Source: Limisphaerales bacterium
GTDB taxonomy: Bacteria; Verrucomicrobiota; Verrucomicrobiia; Limisphaerales; SXTU01
Assembly: GCA_009773355.1 (NCBI GenBank)
Contig: WRPG01000023.1
Location: 1 to 64,000 of the forward strand
Direction of reading: 5' to 3'
Length of the DNA: 64,000 nucleotides
Part shown: positions 25,638 to 34,668 of the stretch, piece by piece
Numbering within the stretch: the stretch's first letter is position 1
Layout: every line of letters begins with the position of its first letter
The notes under the pieces: model-generated
The model's input: only the letters and a program-made list of their open reading frames with translations
The model's database searches: none
What the model was told of the DNA's origin: nothing
Made by a program: the position numbers and the translations under genes

Positions 25638-25712
25638 TCCAAAGTAGCTCAATGGTAGAGCATCCGGCTGTTAACCGGACGGTTGTAGGTTCGAGTCCTA
25701 CCTTTGGAGCCA
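25638..25712 (+). tRNA. tRNA-Asn (anticodon GTT)
   Basis: Acceptor TCCAAAG pairs with CTTTGGA (25702-25708); D arm GTAGCTCAATGGTAGAGC; anticodon stem TCCGG/CCGGA with loop CTGTTAA, anticodon GTT; T arm GTAGG-TTCGAGT-CCTAC; discriminator G and encoded CCA (25710-25712). Stands alone between divergent genes; the 250 bp upstream (25385-25637) holds no gene that I can support. Confidence 0.97.
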
Positions 25713-25883
25713 GCTTTCAAAGGCCCCCAGTCCCACAGGACAGGCAGGCCTCGCCCCTTGGGGGGGCGTGCCTCCTTTTCATCCGACCTTCGCTCCGGTG
25801 GATTTCGCGTGACCGCCACCCTCACACGGCGCGGTTGTCGCCGCCCGCGTGAACGCCTACGCTGCGCCGCAAGTCTGTTCACC

Positions 25884-28800
25884 ATGCACCGCCGCGCTGC
25901 CTTTCTGCTGCTGTTTGCTTCGCTCACGCTTCCTTGCCTCGCCGCCGTCAGCCACGGCTTCCGTGTGCCGGATGGCTTCGAAGTCACGCTCTACGCCGGC
26001 GACGACCTCGCGCACGACATCTTCTCCATGACCACCGACGCCAAGGGCCGCATCGCCGTGGCCGGCAAGGAGTATGTGAAAATCCTCCACGACACCGACG
26101 GCGACGGGAAGGCTGACAAGGCCACGCTCTTCGTGAAGGCCAGCAAGACCGGCGCACACGGAATGTATTTCGACGGCCCCGACCTCATCATGAACGGCGA
26201 CGGCGGCATCCGCCGCTGGCGCGACACCGACGGCGACGGTGTGGCCGATGACGAACCCGAGTTCTGGCTCCGCACCGAGCGCGACGGCGAGCACTCCGCC
26301 AACGGCATTGTGAAAGGCCCGGACGGCTGGTTCTACCTCATCTGCGGCAACGACACCGGCATCTCCGCCGAGCACGCGAAGCTCCCCGGATCGCCCATCA
26401 AGCAGGTCAACGCCGGCGCGCTCGTCCGCATCTCGCCCGACGGCAAGACCAGCGAAGTCCTCGCGCACGGCTTCCGCAATCCCTACGACCTCGACTTCCA
26501 TCCGCTCGGCCACGTCTTCACCTACGACGCCGACGGCGAGCGCGACCACCATCTGCCGTGGTATTCCGGCACGCGCATGTTCGACATCGCCACCGGCGCG
26601 CACCACGGCTGGGTGCTCAAGGGCTGGGGCCACGCCTGGAACCGCCCGCCCGCCTGGCCCGACAACACCGAGCGCCTTTGGGAAGTCGGCCGCGGCTCGC
26701 CCACCGGCGTCTTCGTCTATCGCCACCGCGCGTTCCCCGCGCGCTACCGCGACGGCCTCTTCGCCATCTGCTGGACCTTCGGGCGCATCTACTTCTTCCC
26801 GCTCACGCGGCGCGGCAGCACGTTCGACACGCGGATGGAAATCTTCATGGAGACGGCGGGCGACACCGGCTTCGCGCCCGTGGACGCGGTGGTCGGCCCG
26901 GACGGCGACCTCTTCGTGGCCATCGGTGGACGCGGGACGATTGGCAGCGTCTTCCGCGTGAAATACACGGGCAAGCTGCCGGTGGAAAAGCCCGACAACA
27001 GCCCGCTTCACCAAGTCCTGGCCGCCCCGCAACCGCTCTCAAGCTGGTCGCGCGCGAAGTGGGTTCCGCTCGCGAAGGAACTCGGCAAACCCGCCTTCGA
27101 GCAGGCCGCGCTGAACCGGAAACTCACGACCCTTGAACGCATCCGTGCCGTGGAGGTGCAGGTTGAACTCTTCGACGGAGTAGCCCCTGAACTTGCACGC
27201 AAGCTCGCCGGCAGCGGCGAACCGGAACTCATCGCCCGCGTGGCATGGGCCTTGGCCCGCAGTGCTGATGCGAACGCGGCGACCAAACTCCTGTCTGAAC
27301 TCACGCACCGCGACGACCCGCGCATCGCCCGCGCGGCGTGGGAGTCGCTCCAGTCGGTAGGTGCCGACGTGAGGAGGCTCCATTCAAACCTGGAACTCAA
27401 TCAGAGCCTCCTCACGTCGGCACCTACGCCAGATTGGTTTCGCGGCCTGAACTCCGATGACCGCCGCGTGCGCGCCGCGACCGTGCTTGCCGCGCGGGCG
27501 ATTGGCACCGAAGTCTTCGCCCGCACGCCGATGCCCCGCCAACTCACCGAGCGCCAACGCCTCGGCATCCTGCGCATTTACGGTCCCGAGCGTGCCGACG
27601 ACCCGAACTGGCAATCGCACTACTTCAACAACGCCGCCTTCGTCGCCGCCACCTCGCGCGACCCGGTCACGCGGCTCGATGCCGTGCGCCTGCTCCAACT
27701 CGGCCTCGGCGACGTGAAGCTCGTGCAGGACAAGCCCGACACCTACGACGGCTTCGTCGCCAGCCAGACCGAGGACATCCCCACACCGCTCCGCCAGCAC
27801 GTCGTCGAGCGCCTCGCCCCCGCGTTCCCAACCGGCGACGCGGACTTGGACCGCGAGCTTGGCCGCCTGCTCGGGATGCTGAGTGCCGACGCGCCGGGCT
27901 TGCTCGAACGCGTCACCACCAAGCTCACCGACGGCAGCCCCGTCGAGGACGACATTCATTTCCTCATGGTCGCCGCACGGCTACAGGGGCCGCGTTCCTT
28001 TGAAGTCAGCCTCCGCGTCGCCCACACGCTCGCCGGACTGCATCACAAGATGCTCGCGGACAAAAAGGAGCCGAGCCGCTTCTGGCCCGCGCGTGTGGCC
28101 GACATGTTTTCCCGGCTCATGGAACGCGACGCCAAGCTCGACGCTGCGCTTGTCGCCTCGCCGAACTTCGGCCTGCCCGACCATGCGCTGTTCGCCCAGC
28201 GCTTCGAGAAGCCGGAGCAGCCCGCCGCCGCGCGAAGGTTGCTGGCCGCGCCCAACTGGACCAGCGAACTGGTGGTCTTTCTCGCCGTGCTGCCGGACGC
28301 CGAATTGTTCCCCGCGCTGCGCCAGCAGTGGTCGCAAGCCAGCTTGCAGGACAGCCTCCTCCGCGTGCTCGCACGTTCGCCGCAACCAGAGGACCGCGCC
28401 CGCTTCGTCGCCACGCTCGGCTCCTTCCAGCCCGCCGTGGTGGAACTCTCCGCGAAGTCGTTGGCGAAACTCACTGGCGAAGCCACGCCGAAGGAGCTTG
28501 CCACCGCGCTGGTTTCACTCCGTCGCCACTGTGCCGCGCCGCGCGAGAAGGCCGCGCGCGCCGCCCTTGCGGACTTGCTCGTCAAGTGGAGCGGCCAAAC
28601 CATTGCCGTCACGGAAGCCGGCGATTTGGTGAAAGCCTACGCGCCCTGGTTCAACTGGTTCTCTCAGTCGCACCCCGACGCTGCGAAGGAACTGCTCGGT
28701 GGCGACGAGGACACGGCGGCATTTCTCAAGCGCCTGCCCGCCATCGCATGGGACAGCGGCGATGCGAAACGCGGCCAGCGGCTCTACGAAGAGCGCATGT

Positions 28801-29162
28801 GCCACCGCTGCCATTCCACCAGCACGCGCATCGGCCCGGATTTGACCGGCGTGGCGAGCCGCCTCTCCCGCGAAGACCTGTTCATCGCCATCCTCGATCC
28901 GAGCCGTGACATCTCGCCGACGTATCTGCCCAAGCTGCTCACGACCAAGTCCGGCGCGACCTACACGGGCTTTCTCGTCTATGACGCGCCCACCGCCCGA
29001 CTCGTCCAGACCGGCCCGGACACGACCGTGCGGCTGACCGGCGATGAAGTGACCAGTGTGACCGACACGCGTGTTTCGCTCATGCCGACGGGCTTGCTGA
29101 ACGGATTGAAGGATGCCGAGATGGCGGATTTTTACGCGTTCCTGAAGACGCTGAAGAAGTAG
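25884..29162 (+). CDS. Secreted propeller-HEAT-cytochrome c protein (PVC-type heme-binding)
   Basis: 1092 residues. Signal peptide MHRRAAFLLLFASLTLPCLA; N-terminal six-bladed propeller of the membrane-bound dehydrogenase type (about 25-390, with Ca-binding-like DTDGDGKAD and DTDGDGVAD); HEAT-like helical region (about 400-900); C-terminal cytochrome c domain with CHRCH (Cys973-His977) and axial-Met region SLMPTGLLNGL. Such proteins are very abundant in Verrucomicrobia and Planctomycetes and are thought to oxidise sugars or related compounds with periplasmic electron transfer. A family A element (27356-27427) adds about 24 residues in the helical part. Start 25884 gives the signal peptide; the frame is open upstream to 25704. 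Confidence 0.9.
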   Translation: MHRRAAFLLLFASLTLPCLAAVSHGFRVPDGFEVTLYAGDDLAHDIFSMTTDAKGRIAVAGKEYVKILHDTDGDGKADKATLFVKASKTGAHGMYFDGPDLIMNGDGGIRRWRDTDGDGVADDEPEFWLRTERDGEHSANGIVKGPDGWFYLICGNDTGISAEHAKLPGSPIKQVNAGALVRISPDGKTSEVLAHGFRNPYDLDFHPLGHVFTYDADGERDHHLPWYSGTRMFDIATGAHHGWVLKGWGHAWNRPPAWPDNTERLWEVGRGSPTGVFVYRHRAFPARYRDGLFAICWTFGRIYFFPLTRRGSTFDTRMEIFMETAGDTGFAPVDAVVGPDGDLFVAIGGRGTIGSVFRVKYTGKLPVEKPDNSPLHQVLAAPQPLSSWSRAKWVPLAKELGKPAFEQAALNRKLTTLERIRAVEVQVELFDGVAPELARKLAGSGEPELIARVAWALARSADANAATKLLSELTHRDDPRIARAAWESLQSVGADVRRLHSNLELNQSLLTSAPTPDWFRGLNSDDRRVRAATVLAARAIGTEVFARTPMPRQLTERQRLGILRIYGPERADDPNWQSHYFNNAAFVAATSRDPVTRLDAVRLLQLGLGDVKLVQDKPDTYDGFVASQTEDIPTPLRQHVVERLAPAFPTGDADLDRELGRLLGMLSADAPGLLERVTTKLTDGSPVEDDIHFLMVAARLQGPRSFEVSLRVAHTLAGLHHKMLADKKEPSRFWPARVADMFSRLMERDAKLDAALVASPNFGLPDHALFAQRFEKPEQPAAARRLLAAPNWTSELVVFLAVLPDAELFPALRQQWSQASLQDSLLRVLARSPQPEDRARFVATLGSFQPAVVELSAKSLAKLTGEATPKELATALVSLRRHCAAPREKAARAALADLLVKWSGQTIAVTEAGDLVKAYAPWFNWFSQSHPDAAKELLGGDEDTAAFLKRLPAIAWDSGDAKRGQRLYEERMCHRCHSTSTRIGPDLTGVASRLSREDLFIAILDPSRDISPTYLPKLLTTKSGATYTGFLVYDAPTARLVQTGPDTTVRLTGDEVTSVTDTRVSLMPTGLLNGLKDAEMADFYAFLKTLKK
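27356..27427. repeat. Inverted-arm element, family A, in frame in the cytochrome gene
   Basis: Arms GGTAGGTGCCGACGTGAGGA... (27356-27380) and its near reverse complement (27404-27427) around a 23-bp centre. 72 bp, a multiple of three, without stops in the host frame; translated as VGADVRRLHS...NQSLLTSAPT between LQS and PDWFRGL. The outer arm positions differ from the other copies (GTAGGTGCC versus GTAGCAGCC), and both arms changed together, so pairing is preserved. Confidence 0.9.
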
Positions 29163-29184
29163 GGCGAGAGAAGCCCGCCGCGTC

Positions 29185-29327
29185 ATGGAGTGCGGCGGCA
29201 AGCGGAGCGCGACGCCGCTTTGGGGTCCCGCGAAGCGGTTCGCATTTTCGGTAGCAGGGATGGCTCGTTCCGCTCCGCGGGAATGAAAAGCGCCGTCGCC
29301 GCTGCGCTCTGCCGGCGCAGTCCAAGA
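29185..29327. repeat. Paired inverted GC-rich element (REPIN-like), copy 2
   Basis: Left arm GTGCGGCGGCAAGCGGAGCG followed by CGACGCCGCTTTGG; right arm AAAGCGCCGTCGCCGCTGCG then CTCTGCCGGCGCAGTCCAAG. These are the two arms of 1511-1711 in reversed overall orientation; the filler differs. It occupies the gap between the cytochrome gene and the convergent aminotransferase, where it could act as a two-way hairpin. Confidence 0.75.
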
Positions 29328-29331
29328 CGGC

Positions 29332-30420
29332 TCAGAGCTTCGCCATCGCGGCGTCCAGCGCGGCGTAGAGCTGATTCATCGTCGCGGGCGTTTCGTCGCC
29401 CATGTTCGAGAGGCGGAAGGTGGTGCCCTTGATTTTCCCGTAGCCGCCGTCAATGAGGAAGCCCTGCTCCTTCACGAGCTTCTGGAGCTTGGCCGCGTCC
29501 ACGATGCGCCCGCCGGGCTTGGCGCCGTTGTTCACGCAGCAGAGCGTGATGGACTCGAAGCCGGCCTCGGGGAAGAGCGTGAAGCCGTGCTTCGCCGCCC
29601 AGTCGCGGGTCATCTGGTTGGTCTGCTTGTGCCGCGCGAAGCGGGCGGCGAGGCCCTCGGCGAAGAACTCGTCCAGCTTGCTCGCGAGCGCGTAGATGTG
29701 CGGGATGCTCGGCGTGCTGGGCGTCATGTTGTCCTTCGCGTTCTTCTCGAACTCCACAAAGTCGAAGTAGTAGCCACGGTCCTTCGTGGTCGCAGCCTTC
29801 GCGAGCGCGGCGGGCGAGCAGGTGAAGACCGACAAGCCGGGCGGCAGCGCGAAGGCCTTCTGCGTGCCGGCCAGCAGCACATCAATGCCCAGCGCGTCGA
29901 AGTTCAGCGGCAGCGCGGTCATCGAGCTGACGGCGTCCACGATGAACATCACGTCGGGATACTTCGCCTTCAGCGCGGCGATCTCGGCGACGGGCGACAT
30001 GGTGCCGGTGCTGGTCTCGTTGTGGATGAGCGTGAGGGAGTCGAACTGGCCGGTGGCGAGCTTGGCGTCAACGGCTTCGGCACGGATGGGCGAGCCCCAC
30101 GGGACTTGCAGCGCCTCGGCGTCCTTGCCGCAGCGCCTGGCGACGTCGAGCCACTTGTCGGAGAAGGCACCCTTCATGCAGCAGAGGACTTTCTTCTGCG
30201 TGAGGTTGCGCAGCGCGCCCTCCATCACGCCCCAGGCGCTGGAGGTGGAGAGGTAAACCAACTGCTTCGTGCCAAGGAGGGTCTGAAGCTGCGGCTGAAT
30301 CTTCGCGACGAGGTCTTTGAAACCCTGGCCGCGATGGCCGATCATCGGCGAGCAGAGCGCCTGGAAGGTTTTCTCGCTGACTTCGACCGGACCCGGGATG
30401 TGGAGTTTGACGTGCGCCAT
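29332..30420 (-). CDS. Class V aminotransferase (alanine/serine-glyoxylate aminotransferase family)
   Basis: 362 residues. Starts MAHVKLHIPGPVEVSEKTFQ, the family's glycine-proline N-terminus; GHRGQGF binds substrate and PLP phosphate; TSSAWGVMEGALRN; FIVDAVSSMTALPLNFD includes the Asp that pairs with the PLP nitrogen; LAGTQKAFALPPG carries the PLP lysine; the end FRLSNMGDET holds the carboxylate-binding Arg. Cytoplasmic. May act on glyoxylate, serine or phosphonates. Start 30420 agrees with homologues; upstream residues would add a non-family segment. Confidence 0.9.
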   Translation of the reverse strand: MAHVKLHIPGPVEVSEKTFQALCSPMIGHRGQGFKDLVAKIQPQLQTLLGTKQLVYLSTSSAWGVMEGALRNLTQKKVLCCMKGAFSDKWLDVARRCGKDAEALQVPWGSPIRAEAVDAKLATGQFDSLTLIHNETSTGTMSPVAEIAALKAKYPDVMFIVDAVSSMTALPLNFDALGIDVLLAGTQKAFALPPGLSVFTCSPAALAKAATTKDRGYYFDFVEFEKNAKDNMTPSTPSIPHIYALASKLDEFFAEGLAARFARHKQTNQMTRDWAAKHGFTLFPEAGFESITLCCVNNGAKPGGRIVDAAKLQKLVKEQGFLIDGGYGKIKGTTFRLSNMGDETPATMNQLYAALDAAMAKL

Positions 30421-30584
30421 AAAACAGGCGGCGAAAGTTTCACAAGGGGCGCGGCGAGGCAAGTTCGTTCATGTGAACAAGCCGTTGGACTCGGAAAAGC
30501 CAGTTGCGTGAGGAGCCGACGGGCTTGAACCAGCCAACCATGCATCGGCCACGCCTGGAGGGGGCGATGACGCCAACCGTCATC

Positions 30585-31493
30585 TCAGGGCGTGGCAAGC
30601 GGCTCGGCAGGAGCAGAAGCCGGTTGAACGGCCGGCAAATCATCCGCCCGAGGCCGGCGGATGCCGTTGAACACCATGATCCGCCCATCCTCCTCCAACC
30701 GCAGTCCCGGCCGCGGCCCAAGCGATTCAAAGGTCTCCCGCCGCAATATCTCACCCTCGGCATCCACGACCGTGTGCGTGAAGAGCCGCGCGTCGGTCTG
30801 ATGGAGCACATGCAGATAATTCAAGCGGTCCAGCTTGGCCTGCGGGTTGTCATTGGCCGAGGCGCGACCCAAGGGCACCTGACGAAAAATGACGCCCTCG
30901 GACGCGTCCGTGACCGTGGCATAGAGGCGCATATCCCTCAGGTTCGTCAGCCGTTGGAGGAGATACTTGCGCGACTCCGGCTGCGTTTCCCCCTCCGCCG
31001 GGCGCGCGCCGAACTCCTGCTCCCACAATCGCGCCCCGGTGGTGATCTGGAAAATGACCGGCTCGGCCTTCGCACGCGCGGCGGCTCCCCGGTAGGCCGC
31101 CGAGGCCGTGAGCTTGTAACGGCCGGGCCGCAACAGCGCAAAGGTCTTGGAAATGTCCACCTTGGTCCGGGCCGAGCGGGCGCTTTCCAAGATGAACGCC
31201 TCGTTCACCAGCACAGGCTTATACTGCTCCACCAGCGCGCCGTCCCCGCCCAGCTTGGTGATGCTGAACACATCCATGTCCAGCCAGTCCTCGCTGGGGC
31301 TGAAGACCAGCGGCCGGCCCGATGAATTGCGCAGCGCGACCTCCACTTCCACCGGCTCGCCGGGCAGCAGGAGCGTCTGCAGGACCTTGATCTGCAACTC
31401 GACCGGCGGCCTGGCCACGGCGGCGCGCGGCGACTGCGCAGTGCCCTCCCAGGCGGCGAGGGAGGCGATGCCAAGGGCAATCAAGAAACGCAT
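30585..31493 (-). CDS. Exported protein of unknown function
   Basis: 302 residues with an N-terminal signal peptide (MRFLIALGIASLAAWEGTAQ). The first half resembles an immunoglobulin-like beta domain (PPVELQIKVLQTLLLPGEPV, then VEVALRNSSGRPLVFSP), as in proteins that carry a relative-strength 'bound' domain; the rest is mixed with no motif that I recognise. C-terminus is Pro/Ala-rich. Start 31493 is the only ATG before the signal peptide. Lies between the aminotransferase and tRNA-Leu on the same strand; the 164-bp gap to the aminotransferase holds no further gene. Confidence 0.75.
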   Translation of the reverse strand: MRFLIALGIASLAAWEGTAQSPRAAVARPPVELQIKVLQTLLLPGEPVEVEVALRNSSGRPLVFSPSEDWLDMDVFSITKLGGDGALVEQYKPVLVNEAFILESARSARTKVDISKTFALLRPGRYKLTASAAYRGAAARAKAEPVIFQITTGARLWEQEFGARPAEGETQPESRKYLLQRLTNLRDMRLYATVTDASEGVIFRQVPLGRASANDNPQAKLDRLNYLHVLHQTDARLFTHTVVDAEGEILRRETFESLGPRPGLRLEEDGRIMVFNGIRRPRADDLPAVQPASAPAEPLATP

Positions 31494-31537
31494 GGTCGCA
31501 GTCTAGGCTTTCCGCCATCGGAGGCAAGCCGGAGGTT

Positions 31538-31624
31538 TGGTGCCGACGGAGGGGGTCGAACCCACACTCCCGTAAGGGAACCAGATTTTGAGTCTAGCGC
31601 GTCTGCCGATTCCGCCACGTCGGC
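31538..31624 (-). tRNA. tRNA-Leu (anticodon CAA)
   Basis: Read on the minus strand: acceptor GCCGACG (31618-31624) pairs with CGTCGGC; D arm GTGGCGGAATCGGCAGAC; anticodon stem CTAGA/TCTGG with loop CTCAAAA, anticodon CAA; a long variable arm (GGTTCCCTTACGGGAGTGT) typical of class II tRNAs; T arm GGGTTCGACCC; discriminator A and encoded CCA at 31538-31540. Confidence 0.95.
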
Positions 31625-31719
31625 CCAAAGCCGGGAGACAGATACCAGAGCGAGGCCGGGGGGCGCAAGGCGTGTTCTCGCCCGTTGCGAATCGCGACCG
31701 CCCGCCGCAGGCTGGCGGG

Positions 31720-32340
31720 ATGAAACGCCTGCGCCGCCGTTCCGACCTCCTCGTGAGCGCGCTGCTGCTGCCGGCGGTGCTCGCGGGCTGCGCCACCGCA
31801 CCGCCGCCACCAGACGACCACGGCCAAATCCAAACTCTCGTCACGCGCATCCATGATCCCGCCGAGGCCGCGACGGTCTGGCTGCTGTCGCTCATGGGCG
31901 AGCGGCTGGCGCTGATGACGCCGGTGGCGCAGTCAAAGTGGAACACGCGCTCGCCCGTGGAGGATGCGCCGCGCGAAGCGGCGCTGGTGGCGGCGGCCGT
32001 GAAGGAAGGGCAGGCCCGGGGCTTGCCGGCGGCGCTGACGGAGCGGTTCTTCCGCGCGCAGATCGAAGCGGCCAAGCAGGTGCAGCGCGAGCATTTCGCC
32101 GCGTGGGAGGCCGCCGGCCAGAAGCCGTTCCCGCGTCCCCGGAGCCTGCAACGTGACCTGCGTCCGAAGCTCGACGCGCTGACGAAGGACTTGCTCGATG
32201 CGCTCGCGGCTGTCCGCCCGCAGCTCGGCGGCGAGAAGTCGCGGGTGGCGCTCGCACGCCACTCCCTTGCCCTGCCCGGTCAGTCCGGTGTCTCCGAACG
32301 TGCGGCGGCACTGGCCTTGGAGCCGTTGCGGTCGCCGTGA
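31720..32340 (+). CDS. aroQ: Exported chorismate mutase, AroQ gamma type (lipoprotein)
   Basis: 206 residues. Lipoprotein signal MKRLRRRSDLLVSALLLPAV ending with a lipobox-like VLAGC. The mature part is all-helical with RLALMTPVAQSKWNTRSPVE, AVKEGQARGLPAALTERFFR and AQIEAAKQVQREHFAAW, which match secreted gamma-class chorismate mutases (Arg, Lys and Glu of the active site, FFRAQIEAAK). Converts chorismate to prephenate but outside the cytoplasm, where the pathway is not known to run; such enzymes are mostly known from pathogens and some Proteobacteria. Start 31720 gives the signal peptide. First of three closely spaced genes. Confidence 0.82.
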   Translation: MKRLRRRSDLLVSALLLPAVLAGCATAPPPPDDHGQIQTLVTRIHDPAEAATVWLLSLMGERLALMTPVAQSKWNTRSPVEDAPREAALVAAAVKEGQARGLPAALTERFFRAQIEAAKQVQREHFAAWEAAGQKPFPRPRSLQRDLRPKLDALTKDLLDALAAVRPQLGGEKSRVALARHSLALPGQSGVSERAAALALEPLRSP

Positions 32341-32354
32341 TAGCCTGCGCGCGC

Positions 32355-32819
32355 ATGAGCGAACCGTGGACATCGGACTGGGCGGTGGCGCACGCCGGCA
32401 CGCTGGCGCGGAGCTTCCGGCATTGGCTGGGGCGCGAGCTTTTGCCCGGCGTCACGGAGCCACCGGCGTTGGCGGAGGCGCTGTTCGCCGCGCCCTTCGT
32501 CCTCGTGTCGCACGGCACACAGGCGGACCCCGTTTTGAACTACGGCAACCGCGCCGCGCTCGCGCTCTGGGAAATGCCGTGGGACGAACTCACCGGCACG
32601 CCCTCGCGCCTGACCGCCGAACCCGTCGCCCGCGAGGAGCGCGCGCGACTGCTCGCGGAGGTGACGCAGCACGGGCACATCGCGAACTACGCCGGCGTGC
32701 GCATCTCGAAGTCGGGCCGACGCTTCCGCATCGCGCAGGCGGTCGTCTGGAATCTGCTCGATGAGCGCGGCGCGCACTGCGGACAAGCGGCGATGTTCGA
32801 CCGCTGGGAGTATTTGTGA
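32355..32819 (+). CDS. MEKHLA-domain protein
   Basis: 154 residues. The segment LVSHGTQADPVLNYGNRAAL then ALWEMPWDELTGTPSRLTAE matches the MEKHLA domain, a PAS-related domain first noted in plant HD-Zip III regulators; the bacterial single-domain forms are of unknown function. No signal peptide. Start 32355 (MSEPWTSDWAV) is preferred to GTG 32337. 14 bp after aroQ; the stop overlaps the start of the phosphodiesterase gene by 4 bp. Confidence 0.8.
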   Translation: MSEPWTSDWAVAHAGTLARSFRHWLGRELLPGVTEPPALAEALFAAPFVLVSHGTQADPVLNYGNRAALALWEMPWDELTGTPSRLTAEPVAREERARLLAEVTQHGHIANYAGVRISKSGRRFRIAQAVVWNLLDERGAHCGQAAMFDRWEYL

Positions 32820-33790
32820 ACAACGTGCCGCTCCACCTCACGCGCCTGCTGGCTTGTCTGGCCCTGCTGTCCGCTGGCTGCAAGAAGGACTCCGCTCCGG
32901 TGCCGTCCCCCGAAGCCGCTTCAACCAACGTCGCGCCACCGCCTGTGCTGACCGCCAGCCCCGCGCCGCGCCCTTCGCACATCATCTTAGTGAGCTTCGA
33001 CGGCGCGCGGCCCGACATCGTGCAGCAGGCGCGGATGCCGACGCTCCTCGCGATGGCGCGCGAAGGCGCGACGACTTGGAACGCACAAAGCATCGTGCCG
33101 CCGCTCACGCTCCCGGCGCACACGTCCATGCTCACCGGCCTCGCGCCGGAGGAGCACGGCGTGTATTGGAACTACTGGATGCCGGCCTTCGGCACGTTGC
33201 GCGCGCAGACCATCTTCATGCTCGCCAAGTCCAACGGCCTTTCCTCCGCCGTCTTCTCCGGCAAGGACAAGCTGGCCTATCTCTTCCCGACCGGGTCCGT
33301 GGACATCGTCTCTTTCCCCAACACCGACCCACAGGACTTCTCGGGCACCAACGTCTTCTCCGCGCGCAGCGTGGCGGCGCAGGCCGTGAAGTATTTCGAG
33401 CAGCGGAAACCACATCTCACATTCGTGCATTTCCCCGACGCGGACATGGCGGGCCACTACTACGGCTGGCCGTCGCCGGAGCAATTCACCGCGCTGGCCG
33501 AGTGCGACGCGGCGCTCGCGCTGCTGCGCACCGGCATAGAAAAAAGCGGCACGACGAATTCTGTCTTCCTGCTCACCGCCGACCACGGTGGCGCGGGGCT
33601 GGCCCACGGCGTTGACCGCCCGCCGGACATGACGATTCCGTGGATTGCCTGGGGCGCGGGCGTGAAACGCGGTCATGCGCTGACCAGCCCAGTCACCCTG
33701 CCCGACACCGCCGCAACCATCGCCTGGCTGTGGGGCTTCCCAATGCCAACGAACACCATCGGAAAACCCGTGCGCGAGGCATTCAAGTAA
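32816..33790 (+). CDS. Alkaline phosphatase-superfamily lipoprotein (nucleotide pyrophosphatase/phosphodiesterase type)
   Basis: 324 residues. Lipoprotein signal ending SAGCKKD. Metal and nucleophile motifs of the family: HIILVSFDGARPDIV (first Asp), SIVPPLTLPAHTSMLTG with the nucleophile Thr, FPDADMAGHYYGW and LTADHGGAGLAHGV with His ligands. This arrangement is of the NPP/ENPP type cutting phosphodiester or pyrophosphate bonds outside the membrane. GTG start at 32816 inside the MEKHLA stop, so coupled. Confidence 0.87.
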   Translation: MNNVPLHLTRLLACLALLSAGCKKDSAPVPSPEAASTNVAPPPVLTASPAPRPSHIILVSFDGARPDIVQQARMPTLLAMAREGATTWNAQSIVPPLTLPAHTSMLTGLAPEEHGVYWNYWMPAFGTLRAQTIFMLAKSNGLSSAVFSGKDKLAYLFPTGSVDIVSFPNTDPQDFSGTNVFSARSVAAQAVKYFEQRKPHLTFVHFPDADMAGHYYGWPSPEQFTALAECDAALALLRTGIEKSGTTNSVFLLTADHGGAGLAHGVDRPPDMTIPWIAWGAGVKRGHALTSPVTLPDTAATIAWLWGFPMPTNTIGKPVREAFK

Positions 33791-33849
33791 GCAGCGGCAC
33801 CGACATTTTCCTTCACCGCCCGCGTTGAATCCGCCATCGTGCGCAGCCT

Positions 33850-34656
33850 ATGAACTTGTTCAGTTTGCAGGGTGATGTTGCCGTTGTCATCGGAGCCACA
33901 GGTGTCCTGGGCGGCGCGTTGGCGGACGGGCTTGCGGAAGCGGGCGCGAAGGTCGCGGTGCTCGGCCGCAACGCCGAGCGAGGCGAGGCGCGCGTGCAGG
34001 CCATCCAAGCCAAGGGCGGCACGGCGGCGTTCTTCAACTGCGACGCCATCTCCCGCTGCTCGCTCACCGAGGCGCACGAGCAAATCGAAGCCAAGCTCGG
34101 CGCGCCGACCATTCTCGTGAACGCCGCCGGTGGCAACGCTCCGCAAGTCACCGTGACCGCCGAGCGTGCCTTCGAGCAAATCCAACTCGCCGACTGGCAG
34201 GCAAACTTCGACCTCAACCTCGCGGGTGGCGTGCTGCTGCCCTGCCAGGAGTTCGGCCCGGCGATGTGCCGGCGCGGGCGTGGCAGCATCATCAACATCG
34301 CTAGCGTCTCCGCGCACCTGCCGCTCTCGCGCGTCGTGACCTACTCGGCGGCCAAGGCGGCGGTCCTGAGCCTCTCGCAGTTCCTCGCCCGCGAGTGGGC
34401 CACCAAGGGCGTGCGCGTGAACACCCTCACGCCGGGCTTCTTCCCCGCCGAGCAGAACCGCAAGCTGCTCTTCAACGAGGACGGCTCGCCCACCGCGCGC
34501 ACCAAATCCATCTGGGGCCACACGCCGATGAACCGCTTCGGCGAATCGCACGAACTCATCGGCGCGTGCCTCTTCCTCGCCAGCCACCAGGCCAGCAGCT
34601 TCGTCACCGGCACGGACATCCGGGTGGATGGCGGGTTTTTGAGCCAGACGATTTGA
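33850..34656 (+). CDS. SDR-family oxidoreductase (mannonate/gluconate-oxidoreductase-like)
   Basis: 268 residues, classical SDR. Nucleotide-binding GATGVLGG, NAAGG motif (ILVNAAGGNAPQ), Ser of SVSAHLPLSR, catalytic YSAAK, and C-terminal DIRVDGGFLSQT. The insertion FFPAEQNRKLLFNEDGSPTA and the HTPMNRFGESHEL block resemble SDRs annotated as D-mannonate oxidoreductases in sugar-acid catabolism. NAD(P)-dependent. 60 bp after the phosphodiesterase gene and 12 bp before the DUF3800 gene. Confidence 0.85.
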   Translation: MNLFSLQGDVAVVIGATGVLGGALADGLAEAGAKVAVLGRNAERGEARVQAIQAKGGTAAFFNCDAISRCSLTEAHEQIEAKLGAPTILVNAAGGNAPQVTVTAERAFEQIQLADWQANFDLNLAGGVLLPCQEFGPAMCRRGRGSIINIASVSAHLPLSRVVTYSAAKAAVLSLSQFLAREWATKGVRVNTLTPGFFPAEQNRKLLFNEDGSPTARTKSIWGHTPMNRFGESHELIGACLFLASHQASSFVTGTDIRVDGGFLSQTI

Positions 34657-34668
34657 GCGGTCGCGTTT

